In this document: one piece after another, positions 26,514 to 35,941 of the stretch
Layout of the letters: each line of letters opens with the position of its first letter
How positions within the stretch are numbered: position 1 is the first letter of the stretch
NCBI RefSeq assembly: GCF_036687315.1
Contig: NZ_CP144683.1
Location: 992,001-1,056,000 of the forward strand
DNA: 64,000 nucleotides
Reading direction: 5' to 3'
Source of the DNA: Sphingopyxis sp. TUF1
GTDB lineage: Bacteria > Pseudomonadota > Alphaproteobacteria > Sphingomonadales > Sphingomonadaceae
Translations under genes and position numbers: made by a program
The notes under the pieces: generated by a model
Database searches by the model: none
Seen by the model: the letters and a program-made list of their open reading frames with translations, nothing else
Told to the model about the DNA's origin: nothing

Positions 26514-27641
26514 TCAGAAGTCGCTCGCGAGCGTCAGCGCCAAGCCGCTGGTCGGTCGGGCATCGCCCGCGACGCGCTGCCGCCAGTCGAGCGCGATCCG
26601 GCTGCCCTGCCCCACGTCGGGCAGGCGCAACGTCAGCCGCGGCCCGACATCGACGCGCGCCGCGCCGGGCTGGACGGCGCCCGCCGCAAGAGCACCGAGG
26701 CGCAGCGAGGCATCTTCACGCCCAATTCCGCGGTCGATCACCATCGAGCCATCGGCAAAAACATCGCGGCTTCGTGCACCGACCACGCCCGCCTGCGCGT
26801 AGGCATCAAGCCGGAATCCCATGGGAAGCCCGACTTCGGACACCCCGCCGCTCATCATGGCGGCGAGCGCGGTTCGGCCTTCGCTCCCGGCGGCAACGCG
26901 CTGTTCGATCGCCACGTCTATCGGCAGATGCCCAAGCGGCGCAAAGGTAAGCCCGAAGGCCGCGTCGCGCTGGCGCGGACGCTCGAGAGCCATGGTCGCC
27001 CGTGCATAGGCGCGCAACCGCCCGGCCGCACCAAAGCCATAGGCCAGGCGGACGCCGCCCTGGCTGCCGCCAAGTTGACTCGACGACCCGATTCCGCGCG
27101 GCGCCGCGCCCGACCCGTCACGAAAATAGAGCCAGGCAGCCGTCGACCAGCCCGACAGCTGCCGCCGCATCCAGAAGGGCTCGCCCTGTGCAGGGTCGCC
27201 CCGCGGCGCCGCGATACGCCACGGCGGCTCGGCAAAAGCCGCCGCCGTGCGAACATCGCCACGCGGGGATGAAGGGAGCAGCCGCGCCATCAGGGCAAGG
27301 CGAAGATCGTGGCGATCCACCATCATTTCCCCGCTGCCGGCGCGGGTGGTAGCGACCGATCCGCCGTGAAGCGGGGCAATCCGGAGGTTCGCCCGCGCCG
27401 CGAAGATTCGCGGCTTCGCTGAAGTCGGCGGCATCACCGCGTATTGCACATTGGCCCGAACGCCGCCGGTCCCGACTAAGCGCGATGGCGCCACCCACGG
27501 GACCGGGGCGGCCGGCGGCGCAGCGGGAATCGCGGGGTTCCAGAGCATCATGGTGCGGAGCACCACCCACCCCCCAACGCACCCGATCAGGAATCGCAGC
27601 GCGGGAGCATCGCGGCGCGCATCGGCCCGGCGCATCATCAT
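26514..27641 (-). CDS. Outer-membrane barrel-like protein, NfrA C-terminal-like
   Basis: A 375-residue protein with an N-terminal hydrophobic segment (FLIGCVGGWVVLRTMML) and long alternating beta-strands rich in Ala, Gly and Arg (GGVRLAYGFGAAGRLRAYAR, FRLDAYAQAGVVGARSRDVF), ending in LASDF with a terminal Phe as in outer-membrane barrels. It overlaps by four bases a glycosyltransferase that resembles NfrB. The pair suggests the barrel domain of NfrA, which exports a polysaccharide and is the phage N4 receptor in E. coli. Here the TPR part of NfrA is absent. The assignment rests largely on context. Confidence 0.6.
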   Translation of the reverse strand: MMMRRADARRDAPALRFLIGCVGGWVVLRTMMLWNPAIPAAPPAAPVPWVAPSRLVGTGGVRANVQYAVMPPTSAKPRIFAARANLRIAPLHGGSVATTRAGSGEMMVDRHDLRLALMARLLPSSPRGDVRTAAAFAEPPWRIAAPRGDPAQGEPFWMRRQLSGWSTAAWLYFRDGSGAAPRGIGSSSQLGGSQGGVRLAYGFGAAGRLRAYARATMALERPRQRDAAFGLTFAPLGHLPIDVAIEQRVAAGSEGRTALAAMMSGGVSEVGLPMGFRLDAYAQAGVVGARSRDVFADGSMVIDRGIGREDASLRLGALAAGAVQPGAARVDVGPRLTLRLPDVGQGSRIALDWRQRVAGDARPTSGLALTLASDF

Positions 27642-29125
27642 CGCGTCGGCACCCGGGCAAGCGCGTCGGCGACCAAGTCGTCGGCTTCGCTATGATCAGT
27701 CTTGTCCCAGATCACCTCACCCGACCGCAGTATCCGCCAATAAAGCAGGACGGCGCGGCGCGCTGCGAGCATTGCGATGACGTTTGCGACAAAGGCGCGC
27801 GGCACCGCGAACATTCCTTCGCGCCAGCCATGGCGGCGCGCGGTGAAATGGACGCGAAGCGTCATGCGCCAGCCGAGCAGCAGCAGGTTGAGCGCAAGAA
27901 GCCATTGCAACGGCCCGCCCGGTGCGATGGCTTCCCAGCCGAAGAAAAACTGCCCCGCCAGTCCTGCGGCGACAAGAAACAGGCTAACATAAGCTGCAAG
28001 CAGGATGAGCGCCGCGAGCGGCGCCCGGCGATCACGCCAGAGCATCCAGCGCGCGAGGAGGTCGCGCCCGGCCGAGCGTTGCGCGTCCCGCAAGCGTGAG
28101 CCCGGCCATCCCAGATGGTCCCAGCCCGCAAGGGCAATCCCCGCGATCCAGCGCGATTTTTGCCGAACCGCGGCATCAGCGCGGCCCGGGAAAGCGCCGC
28201 GCGAGACGATGCGCTCGCCCGCGCGATCGACGGCATCGACGAAGCACGCGCCGAGGCCATAAGCGCCGATCACCATGCCCATCTCGTAATCTTCGGTCAG
28301 GCTGTCGCTGCCAAAGGGCTCCCCCCCTCGCTCGATCGCGAGCAACGCGAGCGTGCTGCGCGTCAGCGCACAGCCCACCCCCGCCGACGGCAGCGGCAAA
28401 CCAAGACGCGACCGCACCACCAGGTCCTTGCCATGCGCCTCGGCAAATTCGTCCGCATAATGCCCCCCGACCAAGCGCGCGCGCCGATCGATGATCGGCA
28501 TTACGGGAATCTGCACCATCGCATTATCGACAAGATGCCAGCGGTAGAGCGCGAGTTCGTGCCGGTGGACATGATCCTCGGCATCGTGGAGCACGACCGC
28601 CGCAAAGCGCATCGCCTCAGCGCGCTCGTCGGCGCACAGCGCCGCCCAAATCTGGTTCAGATTGTCGCCCTTTGTCGTCGGGCCGTCATTCTCGCCGATT
28701 ACCAGCCGCACCCGCAGATCGCGCGCAACCAACGGCGAAATTGCGAAAATCGTCGCCGCGTCGTTGGGATAGCATCCGACATACAGACGAAAATCCTCCC
28801 CTTCCCATGCCGCGAGGGTCCTGCGAAGCATTGCGGGCAGGGCTGCGGCTTCATCCCATGCGGGAATGAACACGGCGATGCGTCCCTCGATTGGCGTGGT
28901 TTCAACACCTTCGGTCCGGCGCTGTCCGCGCGTGGCCAGCCACAGGGCGTCGAGGAACAGATCGTCGAGGCCGATCAGCAAGATGCCCACCGATGCGAAC
29001 AGCATCAGCTCGCGGCCCGCCACAAGGACCAGCCATTCCAGCCATGCGGTCGATAGCCCCACTTGCCAGCCTTGCCCCGCCGATGGCATGGCGCCATCCT
29101 CGACGTCAGTGCTAATCAAGCGCAT
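27638..29125 (-). CDS. Membrane glycosyltransferase, NfrB-like
   Basis: A 495-residue processive family 2 glycosyltransferase anchored in the inner membrane. After one N-terminal span (LMLFASVGILLIGLDDLFLD) the cytosolic domain carries AVFIPAWDEAAALPAML, the DxD-like VVLHDAEDHVH, TEDYEMG as catalytic-base region and QKSRWIAGIA as the QxxRW product-binding site. Three or four spans follow. This matches the catalytic part of NfrB. The c-di-GMP-binding MshEN domain present in E. coli NfrB seems to be missing, since the protein ends shortly after the last span. It would polymerise an exopolysaccharide exported through the neighbouring barrel protein. Confidence 0.82.
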   Translation of the reverse strand: MRLISTDVEDGAMPSAGQGWQVGLSTAWLEWLVLVAGRELMLFASVGILLIGLDDLFLDALWLATRGQRRTEGVETTPIEGRIAVFIPAWDEAAALPAMLRRTLAAWEGEDFRLYVGCYPNDAATIFAISPLVARDLRVRLVIGENDGPTTKGDNLNQIWAALCADERAEAMRFAAVVLHDAEDHVHRHELALYRWHLVDNAMVQIPVMPIIDRRARLVGGHYADEFAEAHGKDLVVRSRLGLPLPSAGVGCALTRSTLALLAIERGGEPFGSDSLTEDYEMGMVIGAYGLGACFVDAVDRAGERIVSRGAFPGRADAAVRQKSRWIAGIALAGWDHLGWPGSRLRDAQRSAGRDLLARWMLWRDRRAPLAALILLAAYVSLFLVAAGLAGQFFFGWEAIAPGGPLQWLLALNLLLLGWRMTLRVHFTARRHGWREGMFAVPRAFVANVIAMLAARRAVLLYWRILRSGEVIWDKTDHSEADDLVADALARVPTR

Positions 29126-29157
29126 CGATTTGTAAAGCGGCGCACCCGTCGCTAGGA

Positions 29158-29173
29158 AACTGTCATAACAGTT
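29158..29173. promoter_or_regulatory. Symmetric element in the nhaA leader
   Basis: AACTGT-CATA-ACAGTT forms a perfect palindrome with six-base arms 18 bp before the nhaA start codon, inside the 66-bp gap between divergent genes. It could be an operator; no regulator is implied by the neighbours. Confidence 0.4.
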
Positions 29174-29191
29174 GACAATCTAAGGAAATAA

Positions 29192-30472
29192 TTGACCGTG
29201 GCCCGCAGTTTTCCGCCCCCATCCGCGTTACGCGATTTCCTCGAAAGCGAAAGCGCGGGCGGAATGCTGCTTATTTTCGCGGCCATTTTGGCAATGATTG
29301 TTGCCAATTCACCCTTGTCGGGTCTGTATCATGACCTGATCCATGCGGTGACGGGGCCGGTACTCACCGACAAGCTCGGCCCGATGACGGTCCATCTTTG
29401 GATCAACGACGGGCTGATGGCGGTGTTTTTCCTGCTCGTCGGGCTGGAGATCAAGCGCGAGTTCGTCGATGGACGGCTTGCGAGTTGGGATCGGCGGCGC
29501 CTGCCCTTCATCGCCGCCGCCGCCGGCATGGCGGTGCCTGCAGCGCTTTACATGGCCTTTGCCGGCGATGAGCCGGGACTGGCGCAAGGGTGGGCGATCC
29601 CCGCCGCGACCGACATCGCCTTTGCGATGGGCGTGCTGGCCCTGCTCGGCAAGCGCGCGCCGACCTCGCTCAAACTCTTTCTCGTCACCGTCGCGATCGT
29701 CGACGACATGGGAGCGGTCGCGATCATCGCGCTTTTCTATACCGCCAAGATCAACCTGTTCGCGCTCGGCGCTGCGGCGGCGATCCTTGGCGTCATGTTC
29801 GCCTGCAACCGCGGCGGAGTGAAGAATCTCCTAGTCTATATGACCCTGTTCCTCCTGCTCTGGTATGCGATGCTGCTCTCGGGCGTCCATGCGACGATCG
29901 CCGGCGTCCTCGCGGCGATGACCATCCCCTTCGAGCGGACGCCGGGTACCCCCGACAGCCAGACGTCGCCGCTGCACCGACTCGAACATGCGCTGCATCC
30001 TACAGTGGCCTTTGCCATCGTCCCGCTGTTCGGCTTCGCGAATGCGGGCGTCGATGTGCGCGCGCTGGGCATCGACCAGATTTTTGCGCCCTTGCCGCTG
30101 GGCATCGCCGCGGGGCTGTTCCTCGGCAAGCAGATAGGAATTTTTGGCAGCGTCTGGCTGTCGGTCAAGCTCGGCATCGCCGGGCGGCTGCGCGGCGCGA
30201 CCTGGCTTCAGGTCTATGGCGTCGCGATGCTCTGCGGAATCGGCTTTACGATGAGCCTGTTCATCGGCGGGCTGGCTTTCCCGGGCAATGCGCTGCTGAT
30301 CGAAGAGGCAAAGATTGGCATCCTGATGGGGTCGCTCGCCGCCGCGCTGGTCGGCTTTGCCGTCCTCCGCTTTGCCCCGCTGCATCCGCAGCACGACGCC
30401 ATCGAAACCGCTTCCGACGGCGAGATTGCCGCCGACGGCGATGTGCGTGACACATCCGAAGCAACTCGCTAA
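29192..30472 (+). CDS. nhaA: Na+/H+ antiporter NhaA
   Basis: NhaA exchanges internal Na+ for external H+, protecting from salt and alkaline stress. The 426-residue protein has about 12 spans. The ion-binding helix has AIPAATDIAFAMGVLALLG, with two aspartates in KLFLVTVAIVDDMGAVAIIA (the essential VDD pair), and the pH-sensing region near GVHATIAGVLAAMTIPFER is present. The C-terminal tail is acidic. A TTG at 29192 has AAGGA five bases upstream; a GTG at 29198 is the alternative. A lipoprotein gene follows after 9 bp. Confidence 0.95.
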   Translation: MTVARSFPPPSALRDFLESESAGGMLLIFAAILAMIVANSPLSGLYHDLIHAVTGPVLTDKLGPMTVHLWINDGLMAVFFLLVGLEIKREFVDGRLASWDRRRLPFIAAAAGMAVPAALYMAFAGDEPGLAQGWAIPAATDIAFAMGVLALLGKRAPTSLKLFLVTVAIVDDMGAVAIIALFYTAKINLFALGAAAAILGVMFACNRGGVKNLLVYMTLFLLLWYAMLLSGVHATIAGVLAAMTIPFERTPGTPDSQTSPLHRLEHALHPTVAFAIVPLFGFANAGVDVRALGIDQIFAPLPLGIAAGLFLGKQIGIFGSVWLSVKLGIAGRLRGATWLQVYGVAMLCGIGFTMSLFIGGLAFPGNALLIEEAKIGILMGSLAAALVGFAVLRFAPLHPQHDAIETASDGEIAADGDVRDTSEATR

Positions 30473-30481
30473 TCCGTCGCA

Positions 30482-31825
30482 ATGACAAAGCTTTTTCTGC
30501 CCTCCCTATTGGCTGTCGCGACGCTGGCGGGATGCGCCGCCGGTCCCACGAAAGCGCCTCCGGGCGAAAGGGACCTCGCTGCGCTCGATGTCCGTCGGAC
30601 GGCTGCGACCTCCGACGCGCTCGACAAGATCGCCGCCTCCTACCTCCGCCTGTCGCTCGAAATCGGCACGCACGAACCCGGCTATATCGATGCTTATTAT
30701 GGCCCGCCTGAACTTAAGGCGGCAGCCGAAGCCAGCCCACGCGACAAGACCGCGCTTCTCGCCGCAACCCGCGCGCTGATGGCCGAGACCCAACGCACCG
30801 CGCGGCGCCTGGCGGACCCTCTTGCGAAGCGGCGTGCCACCTTCCTCAGCGCCCAGCTTCGCGCCGCCGAGACGCGGCTGCTGATGATGGAGGGGACGCG
30901 CTTCGCCTTCGTCGACGAGGCCGAGCGATTGTTCGGCGTGCGCCCGCGCCTGAAGCCGCTCGCAAGTTATGACGCCGAACTGGTCAAGATCGAAGCGCTG
31001 GTCCCCGGCGATGGCGCGCTCGCCGATCGGGTCGAGGCTTATCTCGACGCCTTCACTATTCCCAAGGACCGTCTGCAACCGACGTTCGAGGCCGCGATCG
31101 CGCGCTGCCGCGGGCGTAGCGCGGCGCATATCCCGATGCCCGCGGACGAGAGCTTTCGCCTCGAGTTCGTGACCGGCAAAAGCTGGAGCGGCTATAATTA
31201 TTATGAGGGTCGCTATCACAGCCTGATTCAGGTCAATACCGACCTGCCGATCCGCCTGTCGCGCGCGCTCGATCTCGGCTGCCACGAGGGCTATCCGGGC
31301 CACCACCTCCTCAACATGAAGCTTGAGGAAAAGCTGGTGAAGGAGCGAGGCTGGGCCGAGTTCAGCGTCTATCCCCTCTACAGTCCGCAAAGCCTGATCG
31401 CTGAAGGCAGCGCCAATTACGGCATCGACCTGTCCTTTCCCGGCGAAGCCAAGGCAGCGACCGAACGCGACATACTAATGCCGATCGCCGGGATCGCAGT
31501 GCCCGCCGACGACCGCTACTGGCGGTTGCTTGCGGCGATCAAGCGTGCATCGGGCGCGCGGTTGACGATCGCCCAGCAATATCTCGACGGCGAAATCGAC
31601 CGGCCGACCGCAGTGGCGCTGACGCAAAAATATCTGCTCGTCTCGCAGCCGCGCGCCGAACAGTCGGTGCGCTTCACCGACCAGTATCGCAGCTATGTCA
31701 TCAACTATGGCCTCGGCGAAGCGATGGTGCGCGCGCATGTCGAACGCGGGCGGCCGAGCCGCGACGAAATGTGGCGACGGATGGAACGGATCATCAGCGA
31801 ACCGACGCTCCCTTCGGACCTGTAA
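30482..31825 (+). CDS. DUF885 family lipoprotein, putative metallopeptidase
   Basis: A 447-residue lipoprotein (lipobox LATLAGC around residue 18) of the DUF885-like peptidase group. The C-terminal half holds a probable zinc site: LGCHEGYPGHHLLNM contains HExxxHH-like spacing, followed by a Glu-bearing helix LIAEGSANYGIDLSF, as in gluzincin-like enzymes. The N-terminal half is helical. It follows nhaA by 9 bp and may be co-transcribed. Substrate unknown. A divergent or convergent partner is not obvious; the next gene (31831) is convergent with a 5-bp gap. Confidence 0.85.
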   Translation: MTKLFLPSLLAVATLAGCAAGPTKAPPGERDLAALDVRRTAATSDALDKIAASYLRLSLEIGTHEPGYIDAYYGPPELKAAAEASPRDKTALLAATRALMAETQRTARRLADPLAKRRATFLSAQLRAAETRLLMMEGTRFAFVDEAERLFGVRPRLKPLASYDAELVKIEALVPGDGALADRVEAYLDAFTIPKDRLQPTFEAAIARCRGRSAAHIPMPADESFRLEFVTGKSWSGYNYYEGRYHSLIQVNTDLPIRLSRALDLGCHEGYPGHHLLNMKLEEKLVKERGWAEFSVYPLYSPQSLIAEGSANYGIDLSFPGEAKAATERDILMPIAGIAVPADDRYWRLLAAIKRASGARLTIAQQYLDGEIDRPTAVALTQKYLLVSQPRAEQSVRFTDQYRSYVINYGLGEAMVRAHVERGRPSRDEMWRRMERIISEPTLPSDL

Positions 31826-31830
31826 GCGCG

Positions 31831-32841
31831 CTAAATATCGACGACAATCTTGCCGAAATGCTTGTTCGCCGCCTGATGGCGGAAGGCTTCGGCGAGCTGA
31901 TCGAGCGGAAAATGGTCGCTGATGACCGGGCGGATAGCGTTCGCCTCGATCCCTGCGATCATGTCGAGCTGTTGCTGGCGGCTGCCCACGGTCAGCCCCT
32001 GCACGCGCAGATTCTTCGCCATCAGCAGCGCGGTCTGGACCGGCCCGGCGAAGCCCGCAAGAACACCGATCAGCGCGACATGGCCGCCGACGCGCGTCGC
32101 CATCATCGATTGGTCGAGCGTTCCCGCGCCGCCGATTTCGACGACCGTATCGACGCCGCGCCCGCCGGTCAGCTCCAGCGCCTTGGCGCCCCATGCGGGC
32201 ACCTCTTTGTAATTGATAAGCTCGTCGGCGCCGAGCGCCTTCAGCCGTTCGAGCTTGGCATCGGACGAGCTGGTCGCGATCACCCGCGCGCCTGCGGCCT
32301 TGGCGAATTGCAGCGCGAACACCGACACCCCGCCGCTCCCTTGCACCAGTACCGTCGATCCCGGCCGCGTTGCGCCGTCGACGAACAGGGCGCGCCATGC
32401 GGTCAGCCCGGCACAGGTCAAGGTCGCGGCCTCTGCGGCCGAATAGCCCTGCGGAACGCGCGTGAACCAGTGCTGCGGCGTGACCACGACCTCGCGTGCA
32501 CAGCCATCAATGCCGTCGCCCGGCACGCCGCGGAACGCCGTCGCGGGCGGGACGCCGTCGATCCATTCGGGGAAGAAGATCGACACCACGATGTCGCCGG
32601 GCTTGAACTGCGTCACCCCCTCGCCCACCGCCTCGACCGTCCCCGCACCGTCAGACATCGGGATGCGCCCGTCGGCGGCGGGGATCATCCCCATGACGAC
32701 GGCATAGTCGTGGAAGTTGAGCGACGAGGCCGTCAGTCGCACCCGGATTTCGCCCGGCCCCGGATCGCCGGGATCGGCGAGGTCGACGAGCGTCAGATTG
32801 TCGAGCGAAGCGGGGGCGCGAAGCTGGACCGCGCGCATCAT
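31831..32841 (-). CDS. Zinc-independent MDR alcohol dehydrogenase/quinone reductase
   Basis: A 336-residue NAD(P)H-dependent oxidoreductase of the medium-chain superfamily. The nucleotide-binding motif is GSTVLVQGSGGVSVFALQFA, the N-terminal GroES-like domain has SSLNFHDYAVVMGMIP, and there is no catalytic zinc ligand set (no GHE; DGAGTVEAVGEGV stands there). Reductions of enones or aldehydes are usual for the group. It overlaps the upstream deacylase gene by four bases (ATGATGA), so the two form an operon. The sequence of D-amino-acid release and then reduction is an inference only. Confidence 0.9.
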   Translation of the reverse strand: MMRAVQLRAPASLDNLTLVDLADPGDPGPGEIRVRLTASSLNFHDYAVVMGMIPAADGRIPMSDGAGTVEAVGEGVTQFKPGDIVVSIFFPEWIDGVPPATAFRGVPGDGIDGCAREVVVTPQHWFTRVPQGYSAAEAATLTCAGLTAWRALFVDGATRPGSTVLVQGSGGVSVFALQFAKAAGARVIATSSSDAKLERLKALGADELINYKEVPAWGAKALELTGGRGVDTVVEIGGAGTLDQSMMATRVGGHVALIGVLAGFAGPVQTALLMAKNLRVQGLTVGSRQQQLDMIAGIEANAIRPVISDHFPLDQLAEAFRHQAANKHFGKIVVDI

Positions 32842-34577
32842 TCCGCCGCCATCGCCATTTCGACGCGCTGCGGGCCGCGGATCACGCCGCCGGGGGTCGG
32901 ACCCTGCATTTCACCATCCCTGAAGGTAACGACGCCGGACTTGATCGTCGCGACATAGCCGTCGGCCTTTTGCAAGAGGCGCTTGCCGCCCGCGGGCAGG
33001 TCGAAGGCGAGCCAGGGTTTGCCCAGTTTCAGCCTCTCCATATCGATGACATTGAGGTCGGCGAGATAGCCGGGCGCGAGGAGGCCGCGGTCTTCGAGGC
33101 CATAGAGCATCGCGGTGTCGCGGCACTGGCGTTTGACCGCATGTTCGAGCGCAATCCGCTTGCCCGCGCGGTCGCGCACCCAATGCTGAAGCATGAAGGT
33201 CGGCGACGCGGCGTCGCAGATCGTCCCGCAATGCGCACCGCCGTCGGACAGGCTGTTCACCGTGTCATCGGCATGTTGCAGATCCTCAAGGAAATTGAGG
33301 TTCCCGTCGCGGTAGTTGAGGATCGGGAAATAGATGAAGCCCTTGCCGTCATCCTTCATCAGCAAGTCATAGGCATATTCGTCGGGCGACACCCCCGCCG
33401 CCGCGGCGCGCGCGGCGATGCTTTCATCCATCTTCGGCTCGTAATTGAAATCGGGGTCCATTTCGAACTGCACCGGCCAGCCGAGCGCAACGATTTTCAG
33501 GAAATCGATGATATCGCTTTCGGGCCAGACATTTTCCTCGGCAATCATCCGCGCCTTGAACGCGGGATCTTTCAGCTTCGCGAGCTGCTGATCCCACGGC
33601 AGGTCGATGATCTCGTTCCACGCGGGCTTGAACCGGAACGGATGCACCGTCCCCTGCCACGCCATGATGATGCCATTGCCGCGCAGCGCAATTTGCGCAA
33701 CGATGTTGGCGCCGGTGGCATTCTGGCGCCGCATTTCCTCGATCTGCTCCTCGAGCGGCAGCTCCTTCGCAATCGACTGGAGCGCGGCGAAGGTGACCGG
33801 CAGGCCGGTTTCGCGGCTGAGGTCGCCCATCCACTGAAACTCGTTCCACTCGCGCTTCAGATCGCTCGCCATTTCGAACACGCCGTAACCGACGCGCCCC
33901 ATCGCGCGGCCGATCGCGATCAATTCCTCCGCGGTCGCGGTCGTACCGGGCACGAGCTCGCCGTCGACCGACTTGTGCAGCACGGTGCGGCTGGTCGAAA
34001 AGCCGAGCGCGCCGGCGCGGATGCCTTCCTCGACGATCCGCGACATTTCCGCTACATCGGCGTCGGTCGGGACCGCGCCGGGTTTCTCGCGGTCGCCGAG
34101 CACATAGGCGCGCACCGCGCCGTGCGGCACATGGCACGCGACATCGACGGTGCGCGGCAGCTTTTCGAGCGCGTCCATATATTCGGGGAAGGTTTCCCAA
34201 TCCCACGTCATCCCTTCGGCCAATGCGGTGCCGGGAATATCCTCGACGCCTTCCATCAACGAAATGAGCCAATCGTGGCGGTCGGGCCGCGCGGGGGCGA
34301 AGCCAACGCCGCAATTGCCCATAACGACGGTGGTCACACCGTGCCAACTCGAAGGCGCCATTTCGGCATCCCACGTCGCCTGCCCGTCGTAGTGCGTGTG
34401 GACATCGACGAAGCCGGGGGTGACGATCTTGCCGCCGGCGTCGATTTCTTCGCGCGCCGCGCCCAGATTTTCGCCCACCGCGACGATCCGGTCGCCGTGG
34501 ACCGCGACGTCCGCAACAAAGGGCTTTCCACCCGAACCATCAACGACGGTGCCGCCGCGAATCAACAGATCATACAT
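32838..34577 (-). CDS. N-acyl-D-amino-acid deacylase family amidohydrolase
   Basis: A 579-residue amidohydrolase of the D-aminoacylase/dihydroorotase-like superfamily. It begins [20 protein letters not shown] and has the metal site [15 protein letters not shown] near residue 58-66, with a further His in [13 protein letters not shown] and Asp in [12 protein letters not shown]. The length agrees with long D-aminoacylase-like proteins. Such enzymes hydrolyse N-acyl-D-amino acids, but many homologs have other amide or carbamate substrates. An oxidoreductase gene overlaps its 3' end by four bases. A 14-bp perfect inverted repeat lies in the shared promoter region upstream (34666-34724). Confidence 0.88.
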   Translation of the reverse strand: MYDLLIRGGTVVDGSGGKPFVADVAVHGDRIVAVGENLGAAREEIDAGGKIVTPGFVDVHTHYDGQATWDAEMAPSSWHGVTTVVMGNCGVGFAPARPDRHDWLISLMEGVEDIPGTALAEGMTWDWETFPEYMDALEKLPRTVDVACHVPHGAVRAYVLGDREKPGAVPTDADVAEMSRIVEEGIRAGALGFSTSRTVLHKSVDGELVPGTTATAEELIAIGRAMGRVGYGVFEMASDLKREWNEFQWMGDLSRETGLPVTFAALQSIAKELPLEEQIEEMRRQNATGANIVAQIALRGNGIIMAWQGTVHPFRFKPAWNEIIDLPWDQQLAKLKDPAFKARMIAEENVWPESDIIDFLKIVALGWPVQFEMDPDFNYEPKMDESIAARAAAAGVSPDEYAYDLLMKDDGKGFIYFPILNYRDGNLNFLEDLQHADDTVNSLSDGGAHCGTICDAASPTFMLQHWVRDRAGKRIALEHAVKRQCRDTAMLYGLEDRGLLAPGYLADLNVIDMERLKLGKPWLAFDLPAGGKRLLQKADGYVATIKSGVVTFRDGEMQGPTPGGVIRGPQRVEMAMAAE

Positions 34578-34665
34578 GTCCGCTCTCCCGAATCTTTTGG
34601 CCGATTTTTCGTTTCACGACGAAACCTATCACGGATTCGCGCGATGCCAAGGGCTGTCGAAGCGT

Positions 34666-34724
34666 CTTAAAGCGACAAAAGATTCGCATGTGCTGCGCCC
34701 AACTGTCTCCTTTGTCGCTTTAAG
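34666..34724. promoter_or_regulatory. 14-bp perfect inverted repeat in a divergent intergenic region
   Basis: CTTAAAGCGACAAA at 34666-34679 is exactly inverted at 34711-34724 with a 31-bp spacer. It lies in the 293-bp gap between the divergent deacylase and methyltransferase genes, the position of a shared operator. In RNA it would form a 14-pair hairpin. No other feature is seen in the gap. Confidence 0.55.
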
Positions 34725-34870
34725 CGAAGAACATCATCGGGCGGCGGCAAAGAGGCTGACACCCGGGAAACGGGTAGGAAAGAAAAAACAGCCGGTCGCT
34801 CGTTCGATAAAGCGCGCACGGTTGGCGCTGCGCTGTTATAGCGACGCGATACACCGGAGGAGTCGATGCC

Positions 34871-35614
34871 ATGATCCGTTCGCTGACCTTTGCCCTGCTG
34901 CTCGCCGCGAGCCCGCTCGCCGCCGCGCAGACGGCCGCCCCCGATTATGCCGCGGCGCTCGCCGATCCGGCACGCCCCGCCGCCGACCGCGAGCGTGACG
35001 CCGCGCGCAAGCCCGCCGAACTGCTGGCGTTTGCCCAGATCGCGCCGGGCGAAAAGGTCGGCGATTTCGTCATGGGCAGCGGCTATGTCACGCGCCTGCT
35101 CGCCGCCGCGGTCGGTCCGACGGGCAAGGTCTATGGCTTCCAGCCGGCCGAATTCATCGCTTTTCGCAAACAATATGGCGACGACCAGGCGGCGGTCGAT
35201 GCCGCCTATGACAATGTCGATGCGGTCGCCGGACCGTTCGCGGCGCCCGCCTTTCCCGAACCGCTCGACACGATCATCACCGTGCAGAATTTCCACGACC
35301 TGTACCTCAAACCCTTCCCCGAAGGCACGGGCACCAAGGGGAGCGCGGCGCTGTTCGCCGCACTGAAGCCCGGCGGGACGCTGGTCGTCGTCGACCATAG
35401 CGCGGCGGGCGGCAGCGGCACGACGCTGGCCGACAGCCTGCACCGGATCGACAAGGCGGCGGTGGTCGCCGCGCTGACCAGCGCGGGCTTCACGCTCGAA
35501 GCCGAAAGCGATCTTTACGCGCGCGCCGACGACCCCCGCACAGCCAATGTTTTCGACACGGCGATCCGCGGCAAAACCGACCAGTTCGCGCTGCGTTTCC
35601 GTAAACCGGAGTGA
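34871..35614 (+). CDS. Exported methyltransferase-fold protein
   Basis: A 247-residue protein with a signal peptide (LTFALLLAASPLAAAQ, cleavage near residue 20) and a class I methyltransferase-like fold. It matches the COG4798 type: ELLAFAQIAPGEKVGDFVMG, SGYVTRLLAAAVGPTGKVYG and LKPGGTLVVVDHSAAGGSGT. The SAM-binding Gly loop is altered (FVMGSGYVT). SAM is not expected in the periplasm, so the molecule may be catalytically different. It precedes a small PhnA-like gene by 4 bp. Confidence 0.82.
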   Translation: MIRSLTFALLLAASPLAAAQTAAPDYAAALADPARPAADRERDAARKPAELLAFAQIAPGEKVGDFVMGSGYVTRLLAAAVGPTGKVYGFQPAEFIAFRKQYGDDQAAVDAAYDNVDAVAGPFAAPAFPEPLDTIITVQNFHDLYLKPFPEGTGTKGSAALFAALKPGGTLVVVDHSAAGGSGTTLADSLHRIDKAAVVAALTSAGFTLEAESDLYARADDPRTANVFDTAIRGKTDQFALRFRKPE

Positions 35615-35618
35615 TGCG

Positions 35619-35930
35619 ATGAGCGGCGGCGACGAGGATTATGTCTATGACGAGGCGAGCGGCGAGTGGCTGTCCGCCGGCGACGCGCGCGACCGTGCAG
35701 CCGCCGCGGCGGCTGGGCCCGAGGTGCGCGATGCAGTCGGCAATCTGCTCGCCGACGGGGATTCGGTCGTTCTGGTAAAGGATCTGGCCGTCAAGGGCGC
35801 GGGGCAGACGCTGAAGGTCGGAACCGTCATCAAGTCGATCCGCCTGACCGGCGACGCGCAGGAAATCGACTGCCGCCACGCGGGGATCAAGGGGCTGGTG
35901 CTGCGCGCGGAGTTTGTGCGAAAGCGGTGA
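35619..35930 (+). CDS. PhnA/YjdM-like protein without the zinc ribbon
   Basis: A 103-residue protein whose residues about 35-100 match the C-terminal PhnA domain (VRDAVGNLLADGDSVVLVKD, LAVKGAGQTLKVGTVIKSIR, IDCRHAGIKGLVLRAEFVRK). The usual N-terminal zinc ribbon with its Cys pairs is absent; instead there is an acidic segment (GGDEDYVYDEASGEWLSAGD). It begins 4 bases after the methyltransferase stop. The name of the family reflects an old association with alkylphosphonate use, but most members have unknown function. The start at 35619 is chosen since earlier in-frame codons lie inside the preceding gene. Confidence 0.85.
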   Translation: MSGGDEDYVYDEASGEWLSAGDARDRAAAAAAGPEVRDAVGNLLADGDSVVLVKDLAVKGAGQTLKVGTVIKSIRLTGDAQEIDCRHAGIKGLVLRAEFVRKR

Positions 35931-35941
35931 GGTTTGCGCGG

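Noticed and set aside
29172..29200. Promoter with TTGACA at 29172 for nhaA
   Set aside because: The -10 position would fall on the start codon region and has no TATAAT-like hexamer.
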